Shown here: positions 5,191-5,225 of the stretch, in pieces | Layout: every line of letters begins with the position of its first letter | Position numbering within the stretch: the stretch's first letter is position 1 | Notes under the pieces: model-generated | Databases searched by the model: none | What the model was told of the DNA's origin: nothing | Seen by the model: the letters and a program-made list of their open reading frames with translations, nothing else | Assembly: GCA_017413305.1 (NCBI GenBank) | Contig: JAFPUA010000104.1 | Span: forward strand, 1 to 5,225 | Direction: 5' to 3' | Origin: Candidatus Ruminimicrobiellum caprinum | GTDB lineage: Bacteria; Elusimicrobiota; Endomicrobiia; Endomicrobiales; Endomicrobiaceae | Length of the DNA stretch: 5,225 nucleotides | Made by a program: the position numbers and the translations under genes

Positions 5191-5225
5191 AACAAAATAA
5201 AAAAAAAATAATTGAATATGATAAA

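Overview
The window is AT-rich (roughly one third G+C by eye, with A/T-ending codons dominating) and carries six protein genes, one of them cut by the window edge. Three of them make or activate the sugars of the lipopolysaccharide inner core (heptose and Kdo), so the source is a Gram-negative bacterium with an outer membrane. An iron-type NADPH-dependent alcohol dehydrogenase and a short-type LuxS would suit a fermentative, possibly gut-associated anaerobe. The sequence alone does not fix the phylum; AT-rich Elusimicrobiota, gut Alphaproteobacteria, gut Cyanobacteria relatives and Fusobacteria-like groups are all conceivable.

Layout from left to right. 1-700 (minus): an iron-containing alcohol dehydrogenase of the YqhD/butanol dehydrogenase type, C-terminus missing. 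701-853: a short divergent promoter region. 854-1576 (plus): mtnN (pfs), 5'-methylthioadenosine/S-adenosylhomocysteine nucleosidase. 1563-4463 (minus): an LPS cluster transcribed hldD, rfaE1 (hldA), kdsB; its last gene overlaps the end of mtnN by 14 bp, tail to tail. 4464-4634: a second divergent promoter region with two good sigma-70-type promoters back to back. 4635-5129 (plus): luxS, with a hairpin terminator at its stop codon. 5151-5225: degenerate short repeats and A-rich sequence with no gene.

The genes form two themes. MtnN and LuxS are consecutive enzymes of S-adenosylhomocysteine recycling: MtnN removes adenine to give S-ribosylhomocysteine, and LuxS cleaves that to homocysteine and the AI-2 precursor DPD. 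Between them, on the opposite strand, sit HldD (ADP-heptose epimerase), a kinase-only RfaE1/HldA and KdsB (CMP-Kdo synthetase). GmhA, GmhB and the HldC adenylyltransferase needed to complete the heptose pathway are not in the window.

The intergenic DNA is the least ordinary part. A GC-elevated, 109-bp inverted-repeat element lies between rfaE1 and kdsB. An eight-copy 7-bp tandem repeat lies between hldD and rfaE1. An imperfect 8-bp repeat follows luxS. I see no tRNA, rRNA, CRISPR array, transposase, phage gene or clear riboswitch. I found no convincing wholly new system; the 109-bp element is the best candidate for something undescribed.
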